Positions 15,552 to 24,454 of a DNA stretch of 48,441 bases are shown here, in pieces. Origin of the DNA: Candidatus Agathobaculum pullicola (lineage in GTDB: Bacteria; Bacillota; Clostridia; Oscillospirales; Butyricicoccaceae); assembly GCA_019115085.1 (NCBI GenBank), contig DXEF01000023.1, forward strand, positions 1 through 48,441, written 5' to 3'. Under the pieces are notes generated by a model. That model made no database searches and was not told where the DNA came from. It worked only from the letters and a program-made list of their open reading frames with translations. Every line of letters begins with the position of its first letter. Positions within the stretch are counted from its first letter, which is position 1. A program made the translations under genes and the position numbers.

Positions 15552-16112
15552 ATGGAGCTTTCTGAAATCAGAGAACAGAGCGCCAAGGCGGCAGCTTTGG
15601 TGTGCGACGCGGCAAAGCTGCGCGCAGGCGATTTGTTTGTGGTCGGCTGCTCATCGAGCGAGGTGTGCGGAGAGCAAATCGGCACACATTCCAGCTTAGA
15701 GGTAGCCGAAGCGGTGTTTGCGGGCATTTATGATGTACTGCATGAGCGCGACATCTATCTTGCCGCGCAGTGCTGCGAACACCTTAACCGTGCGCTCATC
15801 GTTGAGCGGTCGGCGTGCGAACGGTTCGGACTGGATGAAGTCAATGTCATTCCGCAGCCCAAGGCGGGCGGTTCGTTCGGAACCACCGCTTACAAGCGGT
15901 TTGCCGACCCGGTCGCGGTGGAAAGCCTCAAGCAGTCCGCATCCGCGGGCATGGACATCGGCGGCACGCTGATTGGCATGCACATCAAGCCGGTTGTCGT
16001 GCCGCTGCGCATTGCGGTCAAGCACATTGGCCAGGCTATCCTGCTTTGCGCACGCCGTCGCGCCAAGTTCGTCGGCGGCAGCCGCGCAGTATATAACGCA
16101 AAACTTTTGTGA
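15552..16112 (+). CDS. ywlG: DUF436/YwlG family protein
   Basis: 186 residues, normal for the family, with ATG after AAAGGAGG. Conserved stretches are LFVVGCSSSEVCGEQIGTHSS, here seen as VVGCSSSEV and GEQIGTHSS, then AAQCCEHLNRALIVER, VNVIPQPKAGGSFGTTAY and GTLIGMHIKPVVVPLR. Paired Cys residues in QCCEHLNR and the conserved His residues suggest a metal or thiol site, but no activity is established for the family. It starts a three-gene operon with a HAD phosphatase and a TSCPD protein. Confidence 0.88.
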   Translation: MELSEIREQSAKAAALVCDAAKLRAGDLFVVGCSSSEVCGEQIGTHSSLEVAEAVFAGIYDVLHERDIYLAAQCCEHLNRALIVERSACERFGLDEVNVIPQPKAGGSFGTTAYKRFADPVAVESLKQSASAGMDIGGTLIGMHIKPVVVPLRIAVKHIGQAILLCARRRAKFVGGSRAVYNAKLL

Positions 16113-16119
16113 GGGATTT

Positions 16120-16824
16120 ATGCGACTAAAAGCGGTACTTTTTGATTTGGATGATACGCTGTACAGCAGTTTCGGCGCGTGTGATGCCTATGCGTATGAG
16201 CGGCTCGCCGGCTGGGCGGAACAAGAACTCGGCATCTCCGGCGAGGAATTTGCACAGGCGTTTCGCGTCAACCGCTACCGATTGGGACGGCAACAGCCCG
16301 GCATGCCGCCGGTACATGACCGCGTACTGTTCGCGCAGGGCGCGCTCGAGCGGCTGGGCTGCAACGCCATCCGCTATGCCCGCAAGGCGCATCGGGTTTA
16401 CTGGGACGCGGTGCTGGAAAAAATGGAGCTGCGTCCGGGCGTGACCGAGCTGCTGGGCGATCTGCGGCAAGCCGGCGTCAAGACCGCTGTGTGTACGGAT
16501 ATGCTGGCGGATATCCAGATGGAAAAGCTGGAATATCTCGGTCTTGCGGACCGCGTTGACTATCTCGTCTCCAGCGAGGAGGCGGGCATGGATAAACCGG
16601 GCGCGCCGATCTTCTGGCTGGCGCTGCAAAAATGCGGCTGTCTGCCGCACGAGGCGGTGATGGTAGGCGATAACTTCCGGCATGATGTGCAGGGTGCGAT
16701 GGATGTCGGCATAGCGGGCGTCTGGCTCAACTGGACCGGGTTGCCGCGGCCACAGGACGACCGCTCATACCATCAGGTGGATACATTCGTGCAGGCGGCG
16801 GAGCATATCCGCACACTGCTGTAA
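16120..16824 (+). CDS. HAD-superfamily hydrolase, subfamily IA
   Basis: 234 residues from the ATG at 16120 (GAGGG upstream). HAD motifs are in order: nucleophile Asp pair in FDLDDTLYSS, the Thr of motif II in TAVCTDML, Lys of motif III in AGMDKPGAPIF, and acidic motif IV in VMVGDNFRHDVQGA. The helical cap lies at about residues 20-95. The pyrimidine-5'-nucleotidase/YjjG branch of haloacid dehalogenase-like phosphatases is the nearest recognisable group. The substrate cannot be read from sequence. It follows ywlG by 7 bp. Confidence 0.88.
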   Translation: MRLKAVLFDLDDTLYSSFGACDAYAYERLAGWAEQELGISGEEFAQAFRVNRYRLGRQQPGMPPVHDRVLFAQGALERLGCNAIRYARKAHRVYWDAVLEKMELRPGVTELLGDLRQAGVKTAVCTDMLADIQMEKLEYLGLADRVDYLVSSEEAGMDKPGAPIFWLALQKCGCLPHEAVMVGDNFRHDVQGAMDVGIAGVWLNWTGLPRPQDDRSYHQVDTFVQAAEHIRTLL

Positions 16825-16841
16825 GGAGGACAGGAGCGAAC

Positions 16842-17102
16842 ATGCAGCATTTCGATTATAAGCCGCACGGCGTGTGCCCAATGCAGATTTCCTTCGATCT
16901 GGACGGAGATACGGTGCACAACGTCTCCTTTCAAGGCGGCTGCAACGGCAATTTGCAGGCCATCAGCCGTGTTGTGGAGGGCATGACCGTCGAGCAAATC
17001 GAGGGGTATTTCAAAGGCATTTCGTGCGGCGGCAGAGGAACCAGCTGCTCGGATCAGCTTGCAACCGCCGTGCGCGCGGCATACGAACAGAAAAAAGCGT
17101 AA
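16842..17102 (+). CDS. TSCPD-domain protein (TIGR03905-like)
   Basis: 86 residues, with ATG after AGGAGGACAGG. The small TSCPD domain has CPMQISFDLDGDTV, FQGGCNGNLQAISRVVEGM, and the Cys pair in GISCGGRGTSCSDQLA. The same domain ends class II ribonucleotide reductases, where it is thought to bind zinc. As a stand-alone protein its role is unknown. Last gene of the operon starting at 15552; a strong terminator follows immediately. Confidence 0.85.
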   Translation: MQHFDYKPHGVCPMQISFDLDGDTVHNVSFQGGCNGNLQAISRVVEGMTVEQIEGYFKGISCGGRGTSCSDQLATAVRAAYEQKKA

Positions 17103-17103
17103 G

Positions 17104-17138
17104 AAAAAGGACGATGCGACAGGCATCGTCCTTTTTTA
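17104..17138 (+). terminator. Intrinsic terminator after the TSCPD gene
   Basis: AAAGGACGATGC and GCATCGTCCTTT pair around GACAG and are followed by T6. It could also act on the convergent minus-strand gene. Confidence 0.9.
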
Positions 17139-17148
17139 TTGGGAGACA

Positions 17149-17805
17149 TTAGTTCATGATGTGTAAAACCGGCTGCTCTGCGTTCGCCTGCTCCACACAT
17201 ACCGCAAGACAGTAGTCGCGGTCGGCAAACGCGGGCAGGAAAAGCGAATAGCTTCCGGTGACCTCGTCACAATCCAGCCGCGGCGGCATCCGATGGATGT
17301 CGACCCAAAAGCTGCGCAGCGGCAAATCCAGCCCGCGTCCGGTGGATTTGACAAAGCTCTCCTTGAGCGTCCACAGCTTATAAAATGTCTCATCCCGCGC
17401 GGAAGGCAAAACCGTATTGAGGTAACGCACCTCCTCGCGGTGAAAAAAGCGGGAGGCAACATCGCGCCGACCCGGCTCGCAGCGCTCGATATCCACGCCG
17501 ACCGGATGGTCGCTGACTGCGCACACCGCCCAGTCGCCCGAGTGCGACAAGCTGAAATGGATGCCGGGTTCGGAAACCAGATACGGTTTCCCGCCTTCGG
17601 CAATCGAAATGGCAAGCGGGTGAACCACCCATGAATACTGCTGTGAAACCGCATATTCCAGCAAAAGTGATGCCGCAAAGCCCTGCGCTCTGGCCGCCCC
17701 GTGGCGTCGGTCCAGCTGTTCCAGACGGCCGCGGGATAAACGGGCACGAGATGCGCTGTCGTCCGGATTCACGGCGGATACCGGAATGGCATATACAGCA
17801 GTCAA
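17149..17805 (-). CDS. Sfp-type 4'-phosphopantetheinyl transferase
   Basis: 218 residues. Sfp-type enzymes move the phosphopantetheine arm of CoA onto a Ser of acyl- or peptidyl-carrier proteins. The magnesium and CoA motifs are HFSLSHSGDWAVCAV, PVGVDIERCEPGRRDV and FYKLWTLKESFVKSTGRGL. The length fits the Sfp group rather than AcpS (about 120). No carrier protein, polyketide or peptide synthase gene is nearby, so the target is unknown. Single gene, convergent with the TSCPD operon. Confidence 0.9.
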   Translation of the reverse strand: MTAVYAIPVSAVNPDDSASRARLSRGRLEQLDRRHGAARAQGFAASLLLEYAVSQQYSWVVHPLAISIAEGGKPYLVSEPGIHFSLSHSGDWAVCAVSDHPVGVDIERCEPGRRDVASRFFHREEVRYLNTVLPSARDETFYKLWTLKESFVKSTGRGLDLPLRSFWVDIHRMPPRLDCDEVTGSYSLFLPAFADRDYCLAVCVEQANAEQPVLHIMN

Positions 17806-17937
17806 GAAAATTCCCCCTAAAGATTTGCGTGTTGGTGTGATGCGTTGAAGTAAATGATACCCCTATTATACCACGATGAAACATAGGTTGACAATTATCT
17901 TTATCCCTCTGCTACGAAAAAATACATGCGGGCGAAT

Positions 17938-18807
17938 TCAAGCGTCTTTTTTTTGCCGCGCGTGGCAGGGATTTGCTGTTTCGATCGCACCATGCGGACA
18001 GGCGTGCCGACAATCGCCGCAGCGGATGCACTCCATGCTGTTTGGCGTTTGCCACACTGAAATATCCAGCTTGCAGGCCCGTTGGCAGGCGCCGCACCGG
18101 GTGCATTTTTCCGCATTGATACGAAAACGGTACAGTGCAATCGGGTTGAAAAAGCCGTAAATCGCGCCGAGCGGACATAAGTAGCGGCAAAACGGGCGGT
18201 ATACCACCACGCTCAGCACCAGAAGCACGACGAGGATGGCCGCCTTCCACGTGAACAGCCAGCCGAGCGCCGCGCGCAGCGGCGGGTTGGATGCAATCAG
18301 CGGAACACCGGCAAACAATGTACCGGACGGGCAGACGTATTTACAGAACCAGGGCTGCCCCTGCCCTACGATGTCCAGCACGGTCAGCGGCAGGACAATG
18401 ACAAACCCGACGAGAATGACGTATTTGAGGTATTTGAGCACACGATCGCCCGGCAGGCGGCGCAGCTTTTTGGGAAAAGGGATCTTATCCAGCAGATCCT
18501 GCACCAGCCCGAACGGACAGAGCCAGCCGCAGACCACTCTGCCCAATAACGCGCCGAACAACAACAGAAATCCTATCACATAGAAGGTGAATTTGTTGGT
18601 GCGGCTGGTGATGACGGCTTGAAAGGAGCCAATCGGACAGGAGCCGAGCGCGCCCGGACAGGAATAGCAATTCAGGCCCGGCACACAAACCAGCTTGCTC
18701 TCCCCCTTATAGATGCTGCCATTGGCAAAACCGGCGGCGTAACCGTTTGTCAGTGCAGCAAACAGCAGCTGTACCAGTGTGCGGACATGGTCACGCAGCT
18801 TACCCAA
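17938..18807 (-). CDS. NapH/NosR-like membrane 4Fe-4S ferredoxin
   Basis: About 289 residues if translation starts at the TTG at 18807, some 10 bases after a GGAG; no ATG gives a sensible start here, so the start is uncertain. Membrane helices alternate with Cys motifs: LNCYSCPGALGSCPIGS, CGWLCPFGLVQDLLD, CRYLCPLGAIYGFF. Two C-terminal 4Fe-4S clusters follow, CTRCGACQRACKLD and CIRCGDCRHACPHGA. This resembles NapH/NosR/YccM electron-transfer proteins, which pass electrons between the membrane and a partner protein. It overlaps the CD1871A-like small gene by 8 bp and is the last gene of the TlpA-like operon. Confidence 0.85.
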   Translation of the reverse strand: MGKLRDHVRTLVQLLFAALTNGYAAGFANGSIYKGESKLVCVPGLNCYSCPGALGSCPIGSFQAVITSRTNKFTFYVIGFLLLFGALLGRVVCGWLCPFGLVQDLLDKIPFPKKLRRLPGDRVLKYLKYVILVGFVIVLPLTVLDIVGQGQPWFCKYVCPSGTLFAGVPLIASNPPLRAALGWLFTWKAAILVVLLVLSVVVYRPFCRYLCPLGAIYGFFNPIALYRFRINAEKCTRCGACQRACKLDISVWQTPNSMECIRCGDCRHACPHGAIETANPCHARQKKDA

Positions 18808-18946
18808 GGCCGATACACTCCATACAGATATTGACCGCCTTGCGGAATACAATTTGCGTTTCTTCGCGCAGTACGCCCAGCGCAAGAAACAATACGGCAA
18901 CCACCAATGTAATCACGGCGGCACGATTGCGGCGCAGAAAACTCAT
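18800..18946 (-). CDS. CD1871A-family CXXC small membrane protein
   Basis: A 48-residue protein. One N-terminal membrane helix (VITLVVAVLFLALGVL) is followed by REETQIVFRKAVNICMECIGLG, in which the CMEC pair is the family signature. Proteins of this type are usually encoded between a TlpA-like thioredoxin and a 4Fe-4S membrane protein, exactly as here. The start ATG overlaps the thioredoxin gene stop (ATGA, 18943-18946). A redox or electron-relay role with its neighbours is likely but inferred. Confidence 0.82.
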   Translation of the reverse strand: MSFLRRNRAAVITLVVAVLFLALGVLREETQIVFRKAVNICMECIGLG

Positions 18947-19554
18947 GCCTGTACCTCAGCGAGCATGGCGTCGATGGTCTGCGCCCAGTTTTCCTTGCTC
19001 TGCGCGCTGATGATGGCCGAACCAACCTGCGCGCCTTCGCTGTCGACAAAAAACGTGGTCGGCACAGCGGCAATCTGCCCCAGAACCCCGTACAGGTCCA
19101 CGGAAGGCAGCAGATGCAGGTAGTTTGCGCCGGTTTGCTCCACGATGTCGCGGGCGGTTTCCACCTGTTCTTCGCTGATCGTGCCGTCCGTATTCAGCAC
19201 ATCAGAGACCAGGCCGATGATCTGCACCTTTTTATCGGCATATTCCTGCGCAAGTTCGCCCAAATCAGGCATTTCTTCGATGCAGGGCGTGCAAAAGGTT
19301 GCCCATACATTGACCATGGTCAAATCATAATCCGCTAAAACCGACTGATCGACAGTATTGCCATCCAAATCGGTCGCCGAAAAACTGCTGAGCACACCGG
19401 TTTGCTCGGCGGCTTGTCCGCTGTCGCTTTGCGCATCGGTTACGTTCTGTCCGGTCGTGTCCGTACTTGCCGTTTGATTGGCTGAGGAACACGCGCTGAG
19501 CGCCAGCACACCGGCCAGCGAGATGCCCAGCAACGCCAATGGGATTCGTTTCAT
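18943..19554 (-). CDS. TlpA/ResA-like thioredoxin lipoprotein
   Basis: 203 residues from the ATG at 19554. The signal peptide LGISLAGVLALSAC ends in a lipobox Cys, followed by a Ser/Thr/Gln-rich linker. The thioredoxin-fold domain (about residues 65-203) contains MVNVWATFCTPCIEEMPDLGEL with the redox pair CTPC, and the cis-Pro loop IAAVPTTFFVDSEG. It is anchored outside the cell membrane and probably reduces or oxidises extracytoplasmic thiols. Electrons may come through the 4Fe-4S membrane protein encoded two genes downstream. Confidence 0.9.
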   Translation of the reverse strand: MKRIPLALLGISLAGVLALSACSSANQTASTDTTGQNVTDAQSDSGQAAEQTGVLSSFSATDLDGNTVDQSVLADYDLTMVNVWATFCTPCIEEMPDLGELAQEYADKKVQIIGLVSDVLNTDGTISEEQVETARDIVEQTGANYLHLLPSVDLYGVLGQIAAVPTTFFVDSEGAQVGSAIISAQSKENWAQTIDAMLAEVQA

Positions 19555-19696
19555 AGGACGCCCTCCAATAGTATGATTTGTCTTATTATACGAGGTAAAA
19601 AACCATTCTGTCAACACAAAAGAGGTCTGCTTCACTTACTTGTAATCATTTTGACGGACACATCCGATTTCCCGGGAAACATCCCGCGTGCAGAAA

Positions 19697-19741
19697 TGTC
19701 CTGCCCCCATTTGCGCAAACAGCACAAACGGAAGCAGGACA
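19697..19741 (-). terminator. Stem-loop downstream of ppdK
   Basis: TGTCCTGC (19697-19704) and GCAGGACA (19734-19741) pair around a 29-base loop, 33 bp past the ppdK stop. The T-run on the minus strand is short. The rest of 19555-19773 shows no gene. Confidence 0.5.
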
Positions 19742-19773
19742 ATCTCTTTATTATTCTCTTGCTGAACAGGCGA

Positions 19774-22407
19774 TTACGCCATGCCAAGCTCCTTCACACG
19801 AGCCTGCGCCGCCGCCAGACGGGCAATCGGCACACGGAACGGCGAGCAGGATACATAGTTCAGCCCGACATTGTGACAGAACTCGACGGAGGACAGGTCG
19901 CCGCCATGCTCACCGCAGATGCCCAGCTTGATGTCCGGACGGGTACGACGGCCCTCTGCCACCGCGTAACGGATCAACTTGCCAATACCGTTCTGGTCCA
20001 GACGGGCAAACGGATCGGATTCGAGGATTTTCTTCTCAAAATACGTCTCCAGAATACGGCCCACGTCGTCACGCGAGAAACCATACGTCATCTGGGTCAG
20101 GTCATTGGTACCGAAGGAGAAGAACTCAGCCTCCCGCGCAATCTCGTTGGCAGTCACAGCCGCGCGCGGCGTCTCGATCATCGTACCAATCAGATACTTC
20201 ATCTTGAGGCCGGATGCTTCAATCAGCTCATCAGCCTTGGTCTTGATGACCTTCTTGACAAAGCGCAGCTCATTGATTTCGCTGACCAGCGGCACCATGA
20301 TTTCCGGCGTAATCTTCAAACCGTCTTCCTTCCAGACGTTGATGGCAGCGGAAATGATGGCTTCGGTCTGCATCTCGGCAATTTCCGGATACAGCACGTC
20401 CAGACGGCAGCCGCGGGTGCCGAGCATCGGGTTAAACTCGTGCAGGTCGGCAACCTTGCCCTTGAGCTTGTCAAACGAAACGCCCATCTCGTTTGCCAGC
20501 TCCTGAATATCCTCATCCTCCTGCGGCAGGAACTCGTGCAGCGGAGGATCGAGCAGACGGATGGTTACCGGCAGACCGCCCATTGCGCGGTAGATGGCTT
20601 CAAAGTCGCCGCGCTGCATCGGCAGAATCTTGGCCAGCGCGGTCTTGCGCTGCTCCACGGTATCGGAAATGATCATCTCGCGCACTGCCTTGATGCGCTC
20701 GGGCTCAAAGAACATATGCTCGGTACGGCACAGGCCGATGCCTTCCGCGCCGAACTTGCGCGCCTGCGTTGCATCGCGCGGGGTATCGCCGTTGGTGCGG
20801 ACCATCAGGGTGCGGATTTCGTCCGCCCAGCCCATGAAGCGACCGAAATCGCCGGTCAGTTCCGCGTCCTGTGTATCAATCTTGCCGAGATATACGTTGC
20901 CGGTCGAGCCGTCGAGCGAGATGAACTCACCTTCCTTGACCACCGTACCGTCGGCAAAGGTCAGGGTCTTGTTTTCCTCGGAAACCTTGATGCCGTTGAC
21001 GCCGGCCACGCAGCAGGTGCCCATGCCGCGCGCCACAACCGCCGCGTGCGAGGTCATGCCGCCGCGGGCGGTCATGATGCCTTCGGAAACCGCCATGCCG
21101 TCGATATCCTCCGGCGAGGTCTCCTGACGGACCAGAACAACCTTGAGGCCGGTCTTATGAGCCGCCGCAGCTTCTTCCGCGGTGAAATACACCGCGCCGC
21201 AGGCAGCGCCGGGAGACGCCGGCAGGCCGGTGGTAATCGGGGTGGCTGCCTCGAGCGCCGCCGGAACAAACGTCGGGTGCAGCAGTGCGTCAAGCTGCTT
21301 GGGCTCCACCTTCATGATGGCCTGCTCCTTGGTGCAGACGCCTTCATCCACCAGATCAACCGCAACCTTGAGCGCGGCCTGCGCGGTGCGCTTGCCGTTA
21401 CGGGTCTGGAGCATATAGAGCTTGCCGTTTTCGATGGTAAACTCCATATCCTGCATATCGCCATAGTGCTGCTCAAGGCGGGAGGAAATGTCCACAAACT
21501 GCTGATACACTTCGGGCATGGTGTTTTCCAGCGCGGAAATCGGCTGCGGGGTACGGATACCGGCCACAACGTCCTCGCCCTGTGCGTTCATCAGAAACTC
21601 GCCGTACAGCTTCTTTTCGCCGGTCGCCGGGTTGCGGGTGAACGCAACGCCCGTGCCGGAGGTTTCGCCCATATTGCCGAATACCATGGACTGTACGTTA
21701 ACCGCGGTACCCCAGGAGTGCGGGATATCGTTCATGCGGCGGTAGGTGTTCGCACGCGGGTTATCCCACGAGCGGAATACCGCGCGCACCGCTTCCATCA
21801 GCTGCTTCTTGGGGTCCTGCGGGAAGTCCTCACCGAGCGACTTCTTGTAATGATCCTTGAACAAAACGATAAGCTCGCTCATGTCGTCCGCGTCCAGCTC
21901 ATTGTCCATCTTAACGCCCTTTTTCTCCTTGACCTGATCGATAAAGGTCTCAAAGGTGGACTTAGGCAGCTCCATCACGACGTCCGAGAACATCTGAATG
22001 AAGCGGCGGTAAGAGTCACGCGCAAAGCGCGGATTATTCGTCAGTTTTGCGACCGCGTCGCAAATTTCATCGTTCATGCCGAGGTTCAGGATGGTATCCA
22101 TCATGCCGGGCATGGAAGCGCGCGCACCCGAACGAACCGAAACCAGAAGCGGCTTGTCCGGATCGCCCAGTGTTTTGCCGGTGACCTTTTCCAATTTATC
22201 GAGGTACTCAAGGATCTGATCCTGAATATCCGGATAGATCGTCTTGCCGTCCTCATAATACCGGGTGCAGGCCTCGGTTGTGATGGTAAAGCCCTGCGGT
22301 ACGGGCATGCCGAGTCCGGTCATTTCGGCCAGATTCGCGCCCTTGCCGCCAAGCAGCTCACGCATTTTTCCGTTGCCTTCCGGGAACATGTAAACGTACT
22401 TCTTCAT
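19774..22407 (-). CDS. ppdK: Pyruvate, phosphate dikinase
   Basis: 877 residues from the ATG at 22407, after GGAGGAAAG. PPDK interconverts pyruvate, ATP and phosphate with PEP, AMP and diphosphate; in anaerobic Clostridia it often works in glycolysis as well as gluconeogenesis. The ATP-grasp domain opens YVYMFPEGNGKMRELLGGKG. The swivelling His domain has ARGGMTSHAAVVARGMGTC with the phospho-His, and the PEP/pyruvate barrel has GLCRTEHMFFEPERI, LGTRGCRLDVLYPEI and GTNDLTQMTYGFSRDD. Length is normal. Monocistronic with an extended -10 promoter at 22470. Confidence 0.96.
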   Translation of the reverse strand: MKKYVYMFPEGNGKMRELLGGKGANLAEMTGLGMPVPQGFTITTEACTRYYEDGKTIYPDIQDQILEYLDKLEKVTGKTLGDPDKPLLVSVRSGARASMPGMMDTILNLGMNDEICDAVAKLTNNPRFARDSYRRFIQMFSDVVMELPKSTFETFIDQVKEKKGVKMDNELDADDMSELIVLFKDHYKKSLGEDFPQDPKKQLMEAVRAVFRSWDNPRANTYRRMNDIPHSWGTAVNVQSMVFGNMGETSGTGVAFTRNPATGEKKLYGEFLMNAQGEDVVAGIRTPQPISALENTMPEVYQQFVDISSRLEQHYGDMQDMEFTIENGKLYMLQTRNGKRTAQAALKVAVDLVDEGVCTKEQAIMKVEPKQLDALLHPTFVPAALEAATPITTGLPASPGAACGAVYFTAEEAAAAHKTGLKVVLVRQETSPEDIDGMAVSEGIMTARGGMTSHAAVVARGMGTCCVAGVNGIKVSEENKTLTFADGTVVKEGEFISLDGSTGNVYLGKIDTQDAELTGDFGRFMGWADEIRTLMVRTNGDTPRDATQARKFGAEGIGLCRTEHMFFEPERIKAVREMIISDTVEQRKTALAKILPMQRGDFEAIYRAMGGLPVTIRLLDPPLHEFLPQEDEDIQELANEMGVSFDKLKGKVADLHEFNPMLGTRGCRLDVLYPEIAEMQTEAIISAAINVWKEDGLKITPEIMVPLVSEINELRFVKKVIKTKADELIEASGLKMKYLIGTMIETPRAAVTANEIAREAEFFSFGTNDLTQMTYGFSRDDVGRILETYFEKKILESDPFARLDQNGIGKLIRYAVAEGRRTRPDIKLGICGEHGGDLSSVEFCHNVGLNYVSCSPFRVPIARLAAAQARVKELGMA

Positions 22408-22469
22408 TTGGGTCTTTCCTCCATTTCGTTTGGTGCTCTCTTTCAAACACACTTCAATCGCGCAAGAAT

Positions 22470-22478
22470 ATTATAGCA
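22470..22478 (-). promoter_or_regulatory. Extended -10 promoter of ppdK
   Basis: Minus strand TGC-TATAAT, an extended -10 with no good -35, 63 bp upstream of the ppdK start. The remaining 22480-22697 is AT-rich and shows no gene. Confidence 0.5.
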
Positions 22479-22697
22479 TGACGGACGCTTTGTGTTCCAT
22501 TGTAGAATTTCACCGATTTACCCTGCCCTTCTTGTGCAAATTGATGGATGTTATTGCTATTTCCGCAAAATTCAGGGGTTTTTACTTGTATATATTATCA
22601 TTTCTTTCGCATTTTTAAACAAAAAAATTAAAAATTTTATCATAGTTGTCACTTTTAGCGCGCTTTTTGTGAAATCAAACGAAATGACAAGAGAACT

Positions 22698-24341
22698 TCA
22701 TGAAAACCCGCAGGATGCACAAATGCCTGCAAAAGAAAGATCGGCGGCCTGTACCAGACCGCCGATCGGCTGCGAAGAGATACCGGATACGCAGATACCC
22801 AATACCTGCTCCCCGCGATAATAGGTTTCGATAATTTTGACAGACATCAAATACCCCGCCGAGGAGGTAAAGGCGCCGTCCGAGAACTGATAAAAGGTGT
22901 TTCCATTGAGTGCGGCATAGTATTGCAGCATCTGCCGCGTGCCGTCCCCATTCAGGTCGGACAGGCGATAATAGAAATACGTCGTTCCGCGATCCTTGAC
23001 GCTGTCGAGCAGCGGCACGCCGGTAATTATCGAAAAATCCGGCACGGGATACAGCTTGGCATAGCAGTTGGACGCATCCGGCTGGTGCGTGCTGGTATAA
23101 ACCGCCGGGCTGACCGCCGCGCTCCCCTCCAGTGTCTCCAAAACGGAAATCGGAACCGAATACGACGGCGTACCGCTGCCGCGGCTGCTGACCGTGACGC
23201 CAACCAGACGGCCTTGTCCATCCACCAGCGCGCCGCCTGAATTGCCGCTGATGACCGAAGCCGTGCTCTCGATGAGCGTTGTCAGATAATCCCCGTTTTT
23301 CGGATTGGTCACCACGCCCGCCGTCACCTTCGCGCTGCCGCCGCCGGGATACCCGAGCGCGTACACGGTGTCCCCCGTCTGCACGTCGTTGGACGTTTCT
23401 AGATAGGGCAGACCGCTGCCCACCACGCGAATATGCGAAATATCCGCGGTTGTGTCAATGTCGTAGATGGCGACCTCCCGCTTGGTGCCGTCCTGCATTT
23501 CCGCGACCAGACGCTGCACCCCGTTGGCAATATGTCCGCAGGTGACCGCATCGCCATTCGCGCTGATGATCACGCCGCTGCCCATGCTGAGCACATTGCC
23601 GCGCGTATCATACGAATAGAGTTTGAATACCGCGGGCATGCAGCGCGCAAAAATTTCACTTGCCGTCAGCTCGGTGGAAACCTCCAGCGAGAACGTGCGC
23701 CGCAGACTGGGGTCCGCCATGCGGGTGACGATAGCGGCGGCCTCGCTGCGCTTGATTGTGCCCGTGGGCATAAATCGGCCCGCGCTGTCCGATCCGGTCA
23801 GCACGCCCGCGCGATACAGCAGGTAAACCGCCTCCGCATAGGAGGCGGAAGTCGATACGTCCGGAATCGCCCCGTCCGCAATCGTATTGATAGCGCCCAG
23901 CGCATCGGTCGGCAGCGCCGCGGCCAGCACAGAGGCGAACACCGCGCGCGAGGCCGGCTGCGTATAGTCCGAACGCTCCGCTTGCAAGATGCCGTTTTGC
24001 AGCGCATAGTCCGCATAGGTTCGATACCACGGGGACGAGGACGCAAATTCCGCGCTGCCGGTGTTGTAAATGCTGTGCAGGCTGGCCGCCAGCTTGACCG
24101 CTTCCGCCACGGTCAGCGAGCTGTCCGGCGCAAAACGGGTGGCCGACTGGCCGTTAATCAGGCCGTATTCATACGCCGCGCGCACATTATCCGCATACCA
24201 TGCGTTGTCCGCCACGTCGGTAAACTGCCCCGGCGTATACATTGCCTGCGCGGCAAAGTTTTCATAGCCTGCAAACGCGCTCGGCAATAGCCCTAACATC
24301 AGCGCCGCCGCAACAAGCAGGCTGCATATTCTTTTTTTCAC
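22698..24341 (-). CDS. Cell-surface trypsin-like serine protease with SLH domains
   Basis: 547 residues from a GTG at 24341 after GGAGGG. A signal peptide (ICSLLVAAALMLGLLPSAFA) is followed by three S-layer-homology repeats to about residue 205 (FTDVADNAWYADNVRAAYEYG; VLTGSDSAGRFMPTGTIKRSEA). A trypsin-like domain follows, with the catalytic His in VTCGHIANG, Asp in TTADISHIRV and Ser in SVISGNSGGALVDG. The C-terminal part (about 410-547) is of unknown type. The SLH domains would anchor it to cell-wall polymer, so it acts outside the cell. The last 27 codons run through a stem-loop that looks like a terminator. Confidence 0.9.
   Translation of the reverse strand: MKKRICSLLVAAALMLGLLPSAFAGYENFAAQAMYTPGQFTDVADNAWYADNVRAAYEYGLINGQSATRFAPDSSLTVAEAVKLAASLHSIYNTGSAEFASSSPWYRTYADYALQNGILQAERSDYTQPASRAVFASVLAAALPTDALGAINTIADGAIPDVSTSASYAEAVYLLYRAGVLTGSDSAGRFMPTGTIKRSEAAAIVTRMADPSLRRTFSLEVSTELTASEIFARCMPAVFKLYSYDTRGNVLSMGSGVIISANGDAVTCGHIANGVQRLVAEMQDGTKREVAIYDIDTTADISHIRVVGSGLPYLETSNDVQTGDTVYALGYPGGGSAKVTAGVVTNPKNGDYLTTLIESTASVISGNSGGALVDGQGRLVGVTVSSRGSGTPSYSVPISVLETLEGSAAVSPAVYTSTHQPDASNCYAKLYPVPDFSIITGVPLLDSVKDRGTTYFYYRLSDLNGDGTRQMLQYYAALNGNTFYQFSDGAFTSSAGYLMSVKIIETYYRGEQVLGICVSGISSQPIGGLVQAADLSFAGICASCGFS
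22739..22767 (-). terminator. Terminator-like hairpin inside the end of the SLH-protease gene
   Basis: GATCGGCGG and CCGCCGATC form a perfect 9-bp stem, followed on the minus strand by TTTCTTTT. It lies about 40 bp before the annotated stop, inside the reading frame. Confidence 0.5.
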
Positions 24342-24454
24342 TGCGATTCCCTCCGGTTTCGGGCTGAATACAGACAGCGGAGACGCACTCCGCTGTCCTT
24401 CTTCCAGTATAGGCCCGAAGGCTTGTCGGTTTGGTGAACAATCTGTGACTTTTT

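Noticed and set aside
19573-22476. A 967-codon open frame on the plus strand opposite ppdK
   Set aside because: It is antisense to an unmistakable PPDK gene and lacks any domain pattern. Similar frames opposite ftsK, gpmI, pgk, tpiA and eno were rejected for the same reason.
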